Below, piece by piece: positions 19,669-26,862 of a stretch of 64,000 nt of DNA (position 1 is its first letter; every line of letters starts with the position of its first letter). Where the stretch lies: the NCBI RefSeq assembly GCF_040419245.1, contig NZ_JAZHOH010000001.1:434001-498000 (forward strand), written 5' to 3'. Both the position numbers and the translations under genes were made by a program. The stretch is from Ewingella sp. CoE-038-23. GTDB taxonomy: Bacteria > Pseudomonadota > Gammaproteobacteria > Enterobacterales > Enterobacteriaceae. The notes beneath the pieces were generated by a model that made no database searches, was not told where the DNA came from, and saw nothing but the letters and a program-made list of their open reading frames with translations.

Positions 19669-19907
19669 CAGGCCGGTACCCCGCATATTTTTGATAGTGA
19701 GCGATGGTGATTCATGACCGTAGCCACGTATGACGCTTTACGGTTCATCACCTCGACTGAAATGATTTGGTGATCGACTTCCACGCGATAGGTTTCGCTG
19801 TTCTTGCGCCGGGCATATTCACCATATTTCTGCTGGTGGCAGTGCAAGGCTGCCTGAGCTGCGCGCCGTTCTGCTGGCGTCGGCTGTCCGCGAATGATGT
19901 GTCGCAT
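19668..19907 (-). CDS. 79-residue phage protein of unknown function
   Basis: I start at the ATG at 19907 (MRHIIRGQPTPAERRAAQAA), which has GGAG 7 bases upstream. The longer frame back to 19976 would run through an intrinsic terminator, so it is unlikely. The protein is basic, with the segment YRVEVDHQIISVEVMNRKASYVAT (described in parts) that looks like a beta-rich fold. It is coupled to the MT-A70 gene by TGATG. The family is not recognised. Confidence 0.65.
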   Translation of the reverse strand: MRHIIRGQPTPAERRAAQAALHCHQQKYGEYARRKNSETYRVEVDHQIISVEVMNRKASYVATVMNHHRSLSKICGVPA

Positions 19908-19922
19908 GACTTTCTCCGGGCG

Positions 19923-19946
19923 AAAAAAAAACCGCTCGAAGGCGGT
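19923..19946 (-). terminator. intrinsic terminator within the leftward early operon
   Basis: On the minus strand a stem-loop ACCGCCTTCGAGCGGT is followed by nine T. It lies between the 19978-20322 gene and the 19668-19907 gene, so the methylases, Xis-like gene and other distal genes would need antitermination or readthrough. Confidence 0.82.
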
Positions 19947-19977
19947 CATTTCTTTTCGCTGATGTCTGCGTGACATG

Positions 19978-20322
19978 TCACGCTGTTAGTTTTGTCTCAT
20001 GCCAGCCCATCGTCTGCCAGCACGCACCCTCGCCGACGAATGCGCAGCCCTGTTTATCGCCGGGCAACGCGTCGCCGCACTTCTTGCAACTGCGCTTCGC
20101 TTGCTCTGCGAGCTGCGCCTTTAACTCGGCGTTGTCTTTGCGGATCAGCATGGTGATGTACTCGTCCATGTCGTATGGCTCCCGCGCCGGGCGGCGCAGT
20201 GCGCAGTTCTCGCGAAGCATATCGACTTCTTGTCGGTCGAGCGCCACCTCGACCTTTTGCACCCCGGCGTCACTCTGGCGCGCCCGCTGCGCGGCTTTGC
20301 GCTCTGCTGCTGATTTCGCCAT
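19978..20322 (-). CDS. phage protein with a C-terminal zinc-ribbon-like CxxC pair
   Basis: The 114-residue product begins MAKSAAERKAAQRARQSDAG, a highly basic N-terminal helix, followed by VEVALDRQEVDMLRENCALRR and a C-terminal CKKC with a second cysteine pair (CAF, ACWQ). The pattern recurs in many enterobacterial lambdoid prophages as an uncharacterised early gene. The ATG at 20322 comes 1 base after the preceding stop, with GGTGAG upstream. A nucleic-acid-binding role is only an inference. Confidence 0.75.
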   Translation of the reverse strand: MAKSAAERKAAQRARQSDAGVQKVEVALDRQEVDMLRENCALRRPAREPYDMDEYITMLIRKDNAELKAQLAEQAKRSCKKCGDALPGDKQGCAFVGEGACWQTMGWHETKLTA

Positions 20323-20323
20323 A

Positions 20324-20764
20324 TCACTCACCATCCTTAACGACGATGCCAGCGGACTTAGAAATATAGGCAGAAACAGCTTCCTTTATGGTTAGCTTGC
20401 TCGCAGGCGTAATGCGAAACTCTTCCCACTCCGCACCTTCTAGCTTCATGATGGAATCAAACTCTTCCGGCCTATCTTCGTACATCCATCGTGACGCTTC
20501 ATGTTCTTCATCTGCCACCCACCGGTAGCGAAAAGCTATTTGGCCTTTCTGGCCCCGAACCGCGGCGAGTTCTGCTTCTGCCGCTTCTCGCTGCTGGCGT
20601 TCTTCTTCTAGCTGGTCAATAACAGTGCTGGAGAAAGCGGTAAATGCGCTTAGCTCATCCATGCAGAAATTTAGCCGGTGGCAATCGGTCAGGCGCTCGG
20701 TTAGATCCTTTAGCGCAAGTTCGAGCTTATCCCGCAGCGCCTCGATATCAGTTTTCTCAGTCAT
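20324..20764 (-). CDS. Ead/Ea22-like phage early protein
   Basis: The 146-residue protein starts MTEKTDIEALRDKLE, has a long predicted coiled coil through residue about 75 (QLEEERQQREAAEAELAAVR) and an acidic C-terminal half. This layout is that of Ead/Ea22-like proteins of lambdoid phages, whose role is unknown. It begins 5 bases after the upstream stop with GGTGAG as ribosome site. Confidence 0.65.
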   Translation of the reverse strand: MTEKTDIEALRDKLELALKDLTERLTDCHRLNFCMDELSAFTAFSSTVIDQLEEERQQREAAEAELAAVRGQKGQIAFRYRWVADEEHEASRWMYEDRPEEFDSIMKLEGAEWEEFRITPASKLTIKEAVSAYISKSAGIVVKDGE

Positions 20765-20769
20765 TTTGC

Positions 20770-21057
20770 TCACCATAAAATGTAAACGACAGTGGCTTTA
20801 AAAGAGCCGCGCACCCCTTCTTTGCTCGGGCTATACCAAGCTGTATAGCCATCGCGCGGGGTGGTGTGATACCAATTAACCTCATGTTTACCTGCTGCAT
20901 ATTTCTCTGCGTCATCAGGGGCAATTTCTTCCTGCTCAACCGCAGCGGCAATAACTGCCTCTTTAGAGTGCTCTCCTTTGGCCATTAATGTTTTGCTGTC
21001 GTCACTCTTCAGGAGCTGCACAACAAACGGCACGCTAATTTTGGTTGTCTCAGTCAT
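20770..21057 (-). CDS. 95-residue phage protein of unknown function
   Basis: The ATG at 21057 overlaps the upstream stop in ATGA. The protein MTETTKISVPFVVQLLKS... is soluble and ends TVVYILW. It contains an acidic stretch (EQEEIAPDDAEKYAAGKHEV) that could be a helical hairpin. No family is recognised. The tight coupling argues that it is translated. Confidence 0.62.
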   Translation of the reverse strand: MTETTKISVPFVVQLLKSDDSKTLMAKGEHSKEAVIAAAVEQEEIAPDDAEKYAAGKHEVNWYHTTPRDGYTAWYSPSKEGVRGSFKATVVYILW

Positions 21058-21557
21058 ACAGCCTCCTTCACCGGCAATCCGGCATAGACTTCTGGTAAAT
21101 GGCCACGGATTTGCAGGCGGCGAAGCGCGCTGCACATGTAATCGCACTCAGCCTGCTTGTTGGCCTGAAACGGTTTCCGCGAAAACCAAACCGCATTGCC
21201 CGGCCAGCCCCAAATTTTATAGACACGGTCATTTTTTACGTTTAGCAGCCCCCAGCCTTCTGGTAGTTCCTCAATGCTGATCAGGCCCGGTTCGCAGATG
21301 AAAAATCGCCAGTCACCCATGCCTAATTCAGGGTTAACTCGGAACCGTTTTTTCCTATCTGCGAGGAAATCAGCGCGAGAGCACTTTGCCTCGATTAGAC
21401 AGGAGGAGAGATTGCGGAATCCGATTGCGTCAGGTTGTTCTCCCGTTGAAACACCAGCAATAAACCGATCATGAAACGCAACCTTGAAACCATTATTCCT
21501 GAGGAAACGCTCCGCAATTACACAAAGCTCACTGTGAGTTTTGGTTGGCTCAGTCAT
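21054..21557 (-). CDS. PD-(D/E)xK nuclease-like phage protein
   Basis: In this 167-residue protein D43 (in PDAIGFR), E56 and K58 (in LIEAKCSRADF) form the D...ExK core of PD-(D/E)xK nucleases, resembling MmcB/VRR-type repair nucleases. The N-terminal helix (ELCVIAERFLRNNGF) also fits. Related phage proteins are widespread in enterobacterial prophages without tested activity. The gene overlaps both neighbours. A nuclease fold is likely, but activity is inference. Confidence 0.65.
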   Translation of the reverse strand: MTEPTKTHSELCVIAERFLRNNGFKVAFHDRFIAGVSTGEQPDAIGFRNLSSCLIEAKCSRADFLADRKKRFRVNPELGMGDWRFFICEPGLISIEELPEGWGLLNVKNDRVYKIWGWPGNAVWFSRKPFQANKQAECDYMCSALRRLQIRGHLPEVYAGLPVKEAV

Positions 21558-22233
21558 GAGGTTGCTCCTTCACCGGCGCGATACGTGATGTTGTCCAAGT
21601 AACGCTGTGATTTGCGGTAAGGGTAAACGCGTGGCCGCACTCACCACATTCCAGCTCTTCGCCGTCTGCATCATAAGATTCGTCAGTGCATACCTCTGCG
21701 TTGCAGTAAGGGCACTTGGCCTCATCTTCGTACTCGTAGTCATTTTCATCGAATTCATCATCCGGAACGATGCGGGACAATGCAGCTTCGCGAGTTATCG
21801 CCTCTTGTCGCTCATGGCATGGATGACAAGTCCAACCCCAGACACCACAATCGTCATGGGATCCCCACATCCCGCCGCCATGGTCATGCTCGTTTCGCGG
21901 TGGAATGCCGGTGCAATCTGCTCTTTTTTTGTTGCAGCCTTGGCAGCGGTCATGTTCTTCACAAACCTGATAAGACATTTTATCGCCGTTGTCATTGCAG
22001 TGACCGCAGCCATTAACCCACAACCAAACACCAGAAATTTCCAAAGCATAAAGGTGCTTCTCGGGCGGAGTCAGTGAGAAATCGCACTCCTGAATAACCT
22101 TTCCGCCTCGAACAATGCGATCGCCAAATTGCTGCGTACTACCGCTTCTGGAACGGTATAGGCCGGGCGTGAGCCGCTGATCATCAATTGGCCCAATGAT
22201 GATTTCGCCGTCTTTTGTTTTTTCAATCTTCAC
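21550..22233 (-). CDS. phage protein with multiple zinc-binding cysteine clusters
   Basis: A GTG start overlaps the preceding stop in GTGA, with GGAGG upstream. The 227-residue product has at least three CxxC clusters: CGHC, CQGC, and a C-terminal zinc ribbon CPYC...CGEC typical of DNA- or RNA-binding ribbons. An acidic segment (DDEFDENDYEYEDE) precedes the last ribbon. Function is unknown. Confidence 0.7.
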   Translation of the reverse strand: MKIEKTKDGEIIIGPIDDQRLTPGLYRSRSGSTQQFGDRIVRGGKVIQECDFSLTPPEKHLYALEISGVWLWVNGCGHCNDNGDKMSYQVCEEHDRCQGCNKKRADCTGIPPRNEHDHGGGMWGSHDDCGVWGWTCHPCHERQEAITREAALSRIVPDDEFDENDYEYEDEAKCPYCNAEVCTDESYDADGEELECGECGHAFTLTANHSVTWTTSRIAPVKEQPHD

Positions 22234-22541
22234 CCCTTCCTCCCTGCGCTCAAGTGTTCTTCCTTCTGCTCGATTACCTGTAAACCCAATTTCATCGCCA
22301 GCGCGTGTTCAGCTCTGGCGCCTGCGCTGAACTTCCAGCCGTTCAGTAGGTAGATGGCATCGGCGCGCTGAAGCATGGTTAAGCCGATAGCCATGTAATC
22401 GGCTTCGGTCATACCATCCGGTAGCATCGCCGGATTCAGCGGGGTATGTTTCTGGAATGACAAATTAAGTGCGGCTTGGAGGAAGGCTGGTCGGTTGAAC
22501 TGCGGCAAGCCTGTCATCGGCCCGGCAATGTAAATTTTCAT
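22230..22541 (-). CDS. DUF4406-type nucleoside deoxyribosyltransferase-like protein
   Basis: The 103-residue product starts MKIYIAGPMTGLPQFNRPAF and contains a central ADAIYLLNGWKFSAGARAEHALA. Both are hallmarks of DUF4406 proteins, small relatives of nucleoside 2-deoxyribosyltransferases common in phages. The conserved NGW..S.GA..E segment would form the nucleotide pocket. Its phage role is not known. Confidence 0.85.
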   Translation of the reverse strand: MKIYIAGPMTGLPQFNRPAFLQAALNLSFQKHTPLNPAMLPDGMTEADYMAIGLTMLQRADAIYLLNGWKFSAGARAEHALAMKLGLQVIEQKEEHLSAGRKG

Positions 22542-22623
22542 TGATGATTTCCTGAAAATACAGGCCGTAACGGTCTGTTCGTTATTTGAGCGAAATTAAG
22601 TGATCGATCATCTTTTTGATGAA

Positions 22624-22884
22624 TCAGTGGGGTAACTTGATTTGGTAATCGGCGCAGAAGTCGAGCACGTAGAGGCACTCGGCGGGGCTTTCGGTTTCGT
22701 TGACCACGTCGCACCCGCCAGCGTGAAGGCAGTTACAGCTGGCGCAGCTCAGTCTATTGTCGAAACAGTGCTTTGCCATATGGAAGCCGTTGCATTGGCC
22801 GCCGCTGAACCGGTGCGGAAAATCATAAGCAGGGCAGCGGCAGGTAACCTGCCGGCCGTCCCAGTACACTTTCTCTCCGTTCAT
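22624..22884 (-). CDS. cysteine-rich 86-residue phage protein
   Basis: The protein MNGEKVYWDGRQVTCRCPAY... has ten cysteines, including CRC, CASCNC and CADY, so zinc binding is likely. It overlaps the preceding gene by 4 bases (ATGA). No named family is recognised. Confidence 0.68.
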   Translation of the reverse strand: MNGEKVYWDGRQVTCRCPAYDFPHRFSGGQCNGFHMAKHCFDNRLSCASCNCLHAGGCDVVNETESPAECLYVLDFCADYQIKLPH

Positions 22885-23075
22885 GGGTCACCGCCTGATT
22901 TATTCGATTCCTGATCGAGTTCCGTCCGCCGCTCCATCTCGTCGAGCGTATCGAGGTAAAGCCAGCCCAAACGCCGGACTGGCTTGCCTGCTTTCAACCC
23001 TTCGAACTGCGCGATGGCGTACTCGACGGCCTCCGCAGCAGTTTTGCATTGGTGGTTGTCAGCGTATTTTCTCAT
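22881..23075 (-). CDS. 64-residue phage protein of unknown function
   Basis: The small helical protein MRKYADNHQCKTAAEAVEYA... has the segment KAGKPVRRLGWLYLDTLDEM. It lies between the SSB-like gene and a cysteine-rich gene in the same operon, overlapping the latter. It is similar in style to short recombination-module proteins of other phages but is not identified. Confidence 0.65.
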   Translation of the reverse strand: MRKYADNHQCKTAAEAVEYAIAQFEGLKAGKPVRRLGWLYLDTLDEMERRTELDQESNKSGGDP

Positions 23076-23107
23076 TGCCAGCGCTTACGCCCGGATGGGC
23101 GGGTCGG

Positions 23108-23809
23108 TCAGAAGGGAATGTCGTCGTCGAAGTCAGGAACTTGCTGCTGAGGTGCCTGGTTTTGGCGGTTAGCTGCCGCCTGTTGCAACCGTGACGTCGT
23201 GGATTGGTTGGCCTGCTGTGCGTATGGGTTGGATGGAGCCTGCCCGCTTGTGGCTCGCTGGCCCGCTGGGGCAGCGTTCGGATCACGTTCGTCACGGTCT
23301 TTCAGCTGGGCGACCAGCTTATCCACGGCCTCGGCCGGTGAGTTTTCCGCGTGCTCTGCGTAGGTCTTGCGCGTGCCGCATTTGAACACCTGGCGGATTT
23401 CCATCTTGTAGCCATCGCCGCCGTCGGTTTTGGTGTAGAGAGTTTTTTGCAGAACGAGTCCGGCGCTTTTGCCCTCCAGCGCCTGGTTATGCCATTCAAG
23501 GCCGTCAGACCCCTGAACTTGTACCGCCGCGGCTTCTTTAATGCCTGCCGACCACAGCAAGGCGGAGATTAGGCCCATACCAAAGGTTGGCTCGCCGTCG
23601 CGCCCGAGGAAGTTAATACGCAGATAGTTAGCCTTCGCACCGTGCGAATCAAAGCTGATTTCAAGCCCCTGCGACTGGCTGCCGTCTTTACCGAAGGTAT
23701 AGATAGCTGAGGTAATGACGCCCTCATAAGCGCCATTCTCAGAAATACCCATGCCAGCGCCTGCTTTCTTGGCGGCTTCTGCGTCGAATTTAAAGCTCAT
23801 TGGTTGCAT
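23108..23809 (-). CDS. phage single-stranded DNA-binding protein (DUF669/SSB-like)
   Basis: The 233-residue protein has a compact N-terminal domain and a long glutamine- and proline-rich tail ending DFDDDIPF, the acidic SSB C-terminal tip that recruits partner proteins. It starts at the ATG that overlaps the upstream stop (TGATG). The adjacent Sak4-like ATPase commonly partners an SSB. It probably coats ssDNA in phage recombination. Confidence 0.82.
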   Translation of the reverse strand: MQPMSFKFDAEAAKKAGAGMGISENGAYEGVITSAIYTFGKDGSQSQGLEISFDSHGAKANYLRINFLGRDGEPTFGMGLISALLWSAGIKEAAAVQVQGSDGLEWHNQALEGKSAGLVLQKTLYTKTDGGDGYKMEIRQVFKCGTRKTYAEHAENSPAEAVDKLVAQLKDRDERDPNAAPAGQRATSGQAPSNPYAQQANQSTTSRLQQAAANRQNQAPQQQVPDFDDDIPF

Positions 23810-24492
23810 CAGATTGTTGCTCCTAAAGAATCAGACATGAAGTCGCAGATCGCGACGTCCACAGCTTTGAGGTCATTGTCCATTTCGGACAGATCAGGGA
23901 ATAAGTCGGGTGGTGCCTTGGCGGTGTCGTTGTCGTCACCCTTGATTAGAAAGACGTGCTTGCCGTCCTTCTTGATGGCGCGCAGAACGATTGAGAAGTA
24001 ACCCTCCGGCGTCAGCTTTTCGTTGAGCATCTTCCCGGCGGTCTTCATGCGGATTTTGCCTTCGCTCTCTTCCGTGTGAGCCAGAAAGTAAACCCGCACG
24101 TCATCCGGCAGCTGCGTGGCTGCCGTGATTATTCGCCAGACGTGATCCGCCATCTCAGTGAATTTGGTGTAGCCAGTCTGGTAGGCGCGCATCATGTTTT
24201 CGTGTTGCATGACGACCTGAAAGTCATCGATGATGAGCACCTTGCGAGTTTTCGAGAGAACCATGCGCTGGATCTTGTCCTGCACATCGTTCCAGTCGTC
24301 GGTTCTGAATACATTCCCGCGCTGAGGCACGCCATCGCTATCAGGCTGGCCGTTGATACGCCATCCCTTAGAGCGAAACGGCAGCAGCTTGGGTATGCAC
24401 TGGATTAACAGGCATTCTTCCGGATCAAAGTTTCGCAGGCTGTAGGACTTGCCCGCGCCTGAGTCGCCGAGGATTAGTACTGGAGTACCCAT
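23809..24492 (-). CDS. Sak4-like RecA-fold ATPase
   Basis: In this 227-residue protein the Walker A GDSGAGKS (9-16) and Walker B VLIIDDF are clear, followed by a sensor-like AHTEES. Length and neighbourhood (SSB-like gene downstream, DEDDh exonuclease upstream) match the Sak4 group of phage recombinases, which anneal DNA with an SSB partner. It overlaps both neighbours by one base (TGATG). Other phage AAA ATPases are alternatives. Confidence 0.8.
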   Translation of the reverse strand: MGTPVLILGDSGAGKSYSLRNFDPEECLLIQCIPKLLPFRSKGWRINGQPDSDGVPQRGNVFRTDDWNDVQDKIQRMVLSKTRKVLIIDDFQVVMQHENMMRAYQTGYTKFTEMADHVWRIITAATQLPDDVRVYFLAHTEESEGKIRMKTAGKMLNEKLTPEGYFSIVLRAIKKDGKHVFLIKGDDNDTAKAPPDLFPDLSEMDNDLKAVDVAICDFMSDSLGATI

Positions 24493-25163
24493 CAGAACAT
24501 CGCTCCCATGTGGTGGCGCATCGTAAATTGCTGGTCCTCATTGAGTTCCAGATTTGATAAACACCAGCGGAAATAGCTCGAGTCCTTCGCAGCGATATCA
24601 GCAAAGGTCTTATTTTTGTATTTACCGAATTTCATGATGTGCAGCAGAGAAGGGCTGTTCGTGATATCCCGCATCTCGGAGATTTTCCACTTCGCTAGGC
24701 TGTTCATGTAAAGCAGGGTGGTAGCCGTAACGTAGCAGTCATAAAGAGCGCGGTGCGCATAAAGTCCTTCTGGTACGTCCGGCTCTAAGCCGAACCGGTA
24801 CCGGAGATACTGGTTGCCGTGGGATGGCTCTTCCGGCCAGAGCTTGCGCGCCAGTTTCAGCGTGCAAACCCATGGCGCCATAATCATTGGCAGCATCTCG
24901 CGGTCGAAGGCGGCGTTGTGCGCCACGTAGATGTCAGCGCCGAGGTACTTATCAATCACTGCGCTGAGCGGCGGGGCGTCTGCGACCATTTTCTCGGTAA
25001 TATGGTGCAGCGCCATGGCTTCAAAGCTGATGCGCTCAGAAGGCTTTACGAAGTCGCTCAGCGGGTTGCAGATTTGACCGTTGACGATATCCACGCTGGC
25101 GATCTCTACAACCTCGCCCTCAAGGGATGTCGTCTCGGTATCAATGACACGAAAGGTAGTCAT
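24492..25163 (-). CDS. ExoX-like DEDDh 3'-5' exonuclease
   Basis: The 223-residue protein has the DEDDh residues D8 and E10 (DTET), D87 (HNAAFD), H137 and D142 (AHRALYD). A C-terminal DUF3820-like segment (MKFGKYKNKTFADIAAKDSSYFRW, described in parts) is typical of ExoX proteins of phages. It probably trims DNA ends in the recombination module with the SSB and Sak4-like genes. It overlaps the preceding small gene by 23 bases. Confidence 0.9.
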   Translation of the reverse strand: MTTFRVIDTETTSLEGEVVEIASVDIVNGQICNPLSDFVKPSERISFEAMALHHITEKMVADAPPLSAVIDKYLGADIYVAHNAAFDREMLPMIMAPWVCTLKLARKLWPEEPSHGNQYLRYRFGLEPDVPEGLYAHRALYDCYVTATTLLYMNSLAKWKISEMRDITNSPSLLHIMKFGKYKNKTFADIAAKDSSYFRWCLSNLELNEDQQFTMRHHMGAMF

Positions 25164-25317
25164 GCTGGTTCACCGTTTCGGTTTGTGCGTCTAAATACGC
25201 TTCAAGATGTGCAAGCCGGAGAGCCAGGCGCTCAAGGTCTGCGGGAGAGATTCGGCGTGCGATGCACAGCGAGAGGATCAGGTCTTCTGTGACCTTCGGG
25301 TCTGTAGTTACTGCCAT
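25141..25317 (-). CDS. 58-residue phage protein of unknown function
   Basis: I chose the ATG at 25317 (MAVTTDPKVTEDLILSLCIA), since the longer frame upstream overlaps two other better ORFs. The product is a short helical protein with LERLALRLAHLEAYLDAQTE, which could form a coiled coil. It overlaps the small membrane protein gene by 10 bases. Not identified. Confidence 0.6.
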   Translation of the reverse strand: MAVTTDPKVTEDLILSLCIARRISPADLERLALRLAHLEAYLDAQTETVNQHDYLSCH

Positions 25318-25469
25318 GGCGCATTCACCAGCATCATGACGCAGGCGGCCAGCGCCAGCAGAACAGCAATAAAAACCCCGCACCCGGATGTATCGCGCTG
25401 CCAGACACGAACGTCTTCGCCAGTCAGCTTGTGGCGATACTGCACTTTTTTCGCTGCATTCATTTCCAT
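25308..25469 (-). CDS. 53-residue single-span membrane protein
   Basis: The frame MEMNAAKKVQYRHKLTGEDV... has a soluble N-terminus, then one hydrophobic helix (GVFIAVLLALAACVMMLV) and a short tail NAPWQ. It overlaps the following gene by 10 bases and the preceding one by 10. The type is common in lambdoid leftward operons, often linked to host inhibition, but I cannot assign a role. Confidence 0.6.
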   Translation of the reverse strand: MEMNAAKKVQYRHKLTGEDVRVWQRDTSGCGVFIAVLLALAACVMMLVNAPWQ

Positions 25470-25846
25470 GATGTTTTACCTCTGGCGCCGCGCGCGGCTG
25501 GCGCTGGCTTAGTGCGTTTCTGCATCTGCAACATGTAGGCGCAATAGCCCTCTTTGCAGACCGTGTGAGACTTTGAACCTCGATACAGCTCAACGAGGAT
25601 GACTTTCAGATCAGCTGGCGCGCGGAACTTGCCGCAGTAGTCGCACATCTGCGCGCTGACATCCTCGGTTGCCACCGAGCAGACCATCTGCTCAGTGAAT
25701 GACTGTTCGACGCCCGCCTGATCGCTGTAGAACACGGCGCCAGCTTTGCATCCGGTAAAGGTCACCAACTGGCGGCCAATGCGCAGCGGCGTACCCACAG
25801 GCAAAACCGCGAGGCGTTCTCTGGATAATTTGGGGATGATCTGCAT
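25460..25846 (-). CDS. 128-residue phage protein with CxxC and paired cysteines
   Basis: The ATG at 25846 follows a strong AAAGGAG site. The product MQIIPKLSRERLAVLPVGTP... has a central CDYC and a later CKEGYC, probably binding zinc, and a basic tail (KRTKPAPAARGARGKTSWK). It is the first gene after the terminator at 25911-25938, so its expression needs readthrough from PL or a local promoter. Function is unknown. Confidence 0.7.
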   Translation of the reverse strand: MQIIPKLSRERLAVLPVGTPLRIGRQLVTFTGCKAGAVFYSDQAGVEQSFTEQMVCSVATEDVSAQMCDYCGKFRAPADLKVILVELYRGSKSHTVCKEGYCAYMLQMQKRTKPAPAARGARGKTSWK

Positions 25847-25910
25847 AGCAGCTCCTTTTTGGCTCATGACAAAACGCCCGCAGCTAATGGCAGGCTTCTT
25901 TGCGATGGAT

Positions 25911-25938
25911 AAAAAAAAAGCCCTCGGGGCGCGAGGGC
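25911..25938 (-). terminator. intrinsic terminator in the early leftward transcript
   Basis: The minus strand stem GCCCTCG (25938-25932) pairs with CGAGGGC (25926-25920) and is followed by nine T. It stands directly after the tRNA-like element and before the main early genes, where an antitermination decision would be effective. Confidence 0.85.
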
Positions 25939-25967
25939 AAACACACAGCATGGAGAGTTGTTAGAGA

Positions 25968-26040
25968 GTCGTGCGGCTGGAGTCGAACCAGATCCGGGGT
26001 AGGGAACCCCGCGCATTGCCTTTTATGCTACCGACACAAC
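25968..26040 (-). ncRNA. tRNA-like cloverleaf (degenerate tRNA-Gly CCC type)
   Basis: The 73-base minus strand segment folds as a cloverleaf. The acceptor is GTTGTGT with GCACGAC (7 pairs, two G-U); the D stem is GCAT/ATGC with a loop containing GG; the anticodon stem is CGGGG/CCCCG with loop TTCCCTA (anticodon CCC); the T stem is CTGG/CCAG with loop TTCGACT. It is not a normal tRNA: the D stem is 5 bases from the acceptor, the variable region is short, position 37 is T and no CCA is encoded. It may be a decayed phage tRNA or a regulatory tRNA mimic. Confidence 0.6.
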
Positions 26041-26115
26041 GGCCATGCCCACTCATCTGCATCCACGGATACGCACGAACAATGAGTAAGGGAATGAGTA
26101 GGCATGCCGTTGTGT
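26034..26115 (-). repeat. long inverted repeat overlapping the tRNA-like element
   Basis: Arms 26034-26056 and 26094-26115 are complementary over about 21 bases with one mismatch and one bulge, and the loop is 37 bases. The left arm includes the acceptor 5' strand (26034-26040) of the tRNA-like element, so hairpin and cloverleaf exclude each other in the minus transcript. The interval 25847-26196 has no convincing gene. Confidence 0.72.
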
Positions 26116-26196
26116 GCTGGGATGATGCCCAGCTATCCACCGCCTTTACTTTTAAGCCCAACGAACTGCTGCGGTACTCCGGGCTTTACTGCTGTT

Positions 26197-26403
26197 TTAC
26201 TGCGGCAGAGAAGGAGTAAACGGGAATTTTGCGGCTTTGCCGTAACGGTTCTTGATCATGACGTTTTTGTAAATCATGACCTCTGCATAAAGAGATGCCT
26301 TATCGACTTCAGCTTTTAAAGCGCCGGAACCGATCGTAAGATTCGGATCTTTGAAGTCATCGTCATCAAGAAAAATGATGGTTACGTTTTTAACTTCGTA
26401 CAT
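26197..26403 (-). CDS. 68-residue phage protein of unknown function
   Basis: The ATG at 26403 follows GAGG. The protein starts MYEVKNVTIIFLDDDDFKDP and looks beta-rich with a basic C-terminus. It is transcribed from PL. Its 5' end is only 10 bases from the start of an oppositely oriented ORF. The family is not recognised. Confidence 0.55.
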   Translation of the reverse strand: MYEVKNVTIIFLDDDDFKDPNLTIGSGALKAEVDKASLYAEVMIYKNVMIKNRYGKAAKFPFTPSLPQ

Positions 26404-26413
26404 GGAAACCTCA

Positions 26414-26638
26414 ATGGAAATTAAAGGTGATTTTTTCGTGCTTCTGTACAGTGAGTCCCAAGACGTTTTTGTCTCAGACACCTTGTCGGGAATGGTAATA
26501 AAAAATATGGATGCCTTTACCAAAGGCAGAACCAGCGACTACTTGGTAATCGCAATGGCTGATACCGCAGAGGGGCTGGAGGAGAAAAAGCAAAAATTGC
26601 TCAAGCTTCGAGCCCTCAAGAATGAAGGGACGCTTTAA
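26414..26638 (+). CDS. 74-residue ORF on the strand opposite the early leftward operon
   Basis: The product MEIKGDFFVLLYSESQDVFV... has a plausible globular start and a lysine-rich helical end (EEKKQKLLKLRALKNEG). The ribosome site is weak. It is head to head with the 26197-26403 gene, and its 3' end overlaps the small minus gene at 26616-26735. It could be a real counter-oriented gene or a long chance frame. Confidence 0.4.
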   Translation: MEIKGDFFVLLYSESQDVFVSDTLSGMVIKNMDAFTKGRTSDYLVIAMADTAEGLEEKKQKLLKLRALKNEGTL

Positions 26639-26735
26639 GATTGCCTTGGGGTGATAAGCACTCGTTGTATTCCGCTTCGCTCATCGCCTCTTCACCTTCT
26701 TTCAAACTGTCGAAATATTGTTCGTAGCTGCTCAT
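26616..26735 (-). CDS. 39-residue acidic peptide, first ORF after PL
   Basis: The ATG at 26735 has GAGGA 7 bases upstream. The peptide MSSYEQYFDSLKEGEEAMSE... is acidic in its first half. It occupies the position of lambda N but is not arginine-rich, so an N-type antiterminator role is not supported. It was found by reading the minus strand directly. Confidence 0.5.
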   Translation of the reverse strand: MSSYEQYFDSLKEGEEAMSEAEYNECLSPQGNLKASLHS

Positions 26736-26862
26736 GCTGTGTTCCTCATTCAGTGGTCTTGCCAAAGCCCCCGGCATAACAGGGGCAGTGGTAAAAACAC
26801 TTCTCCCTCAAAGAACTAATTTGCGGTCGATCCCTCTCGGGGCCGGAGATGATTGCGTCGCT

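Noticed and set aside
19908..19976. N-terminal extension of the 79-residue gene upstream of 19907
   Set aside because: The extra codons are the terminator hairpin and its T-run; the ATG at 19907 has a proper ribosome site.
25971..26219. Plus strand 82-codon and minus strand 66-codon frames across the tRNA-like region
   Set aside because: Both run through the inverted repeat and cloverleaf, have no ribosome site and no protein-like pattern; the RNA explanation is better.
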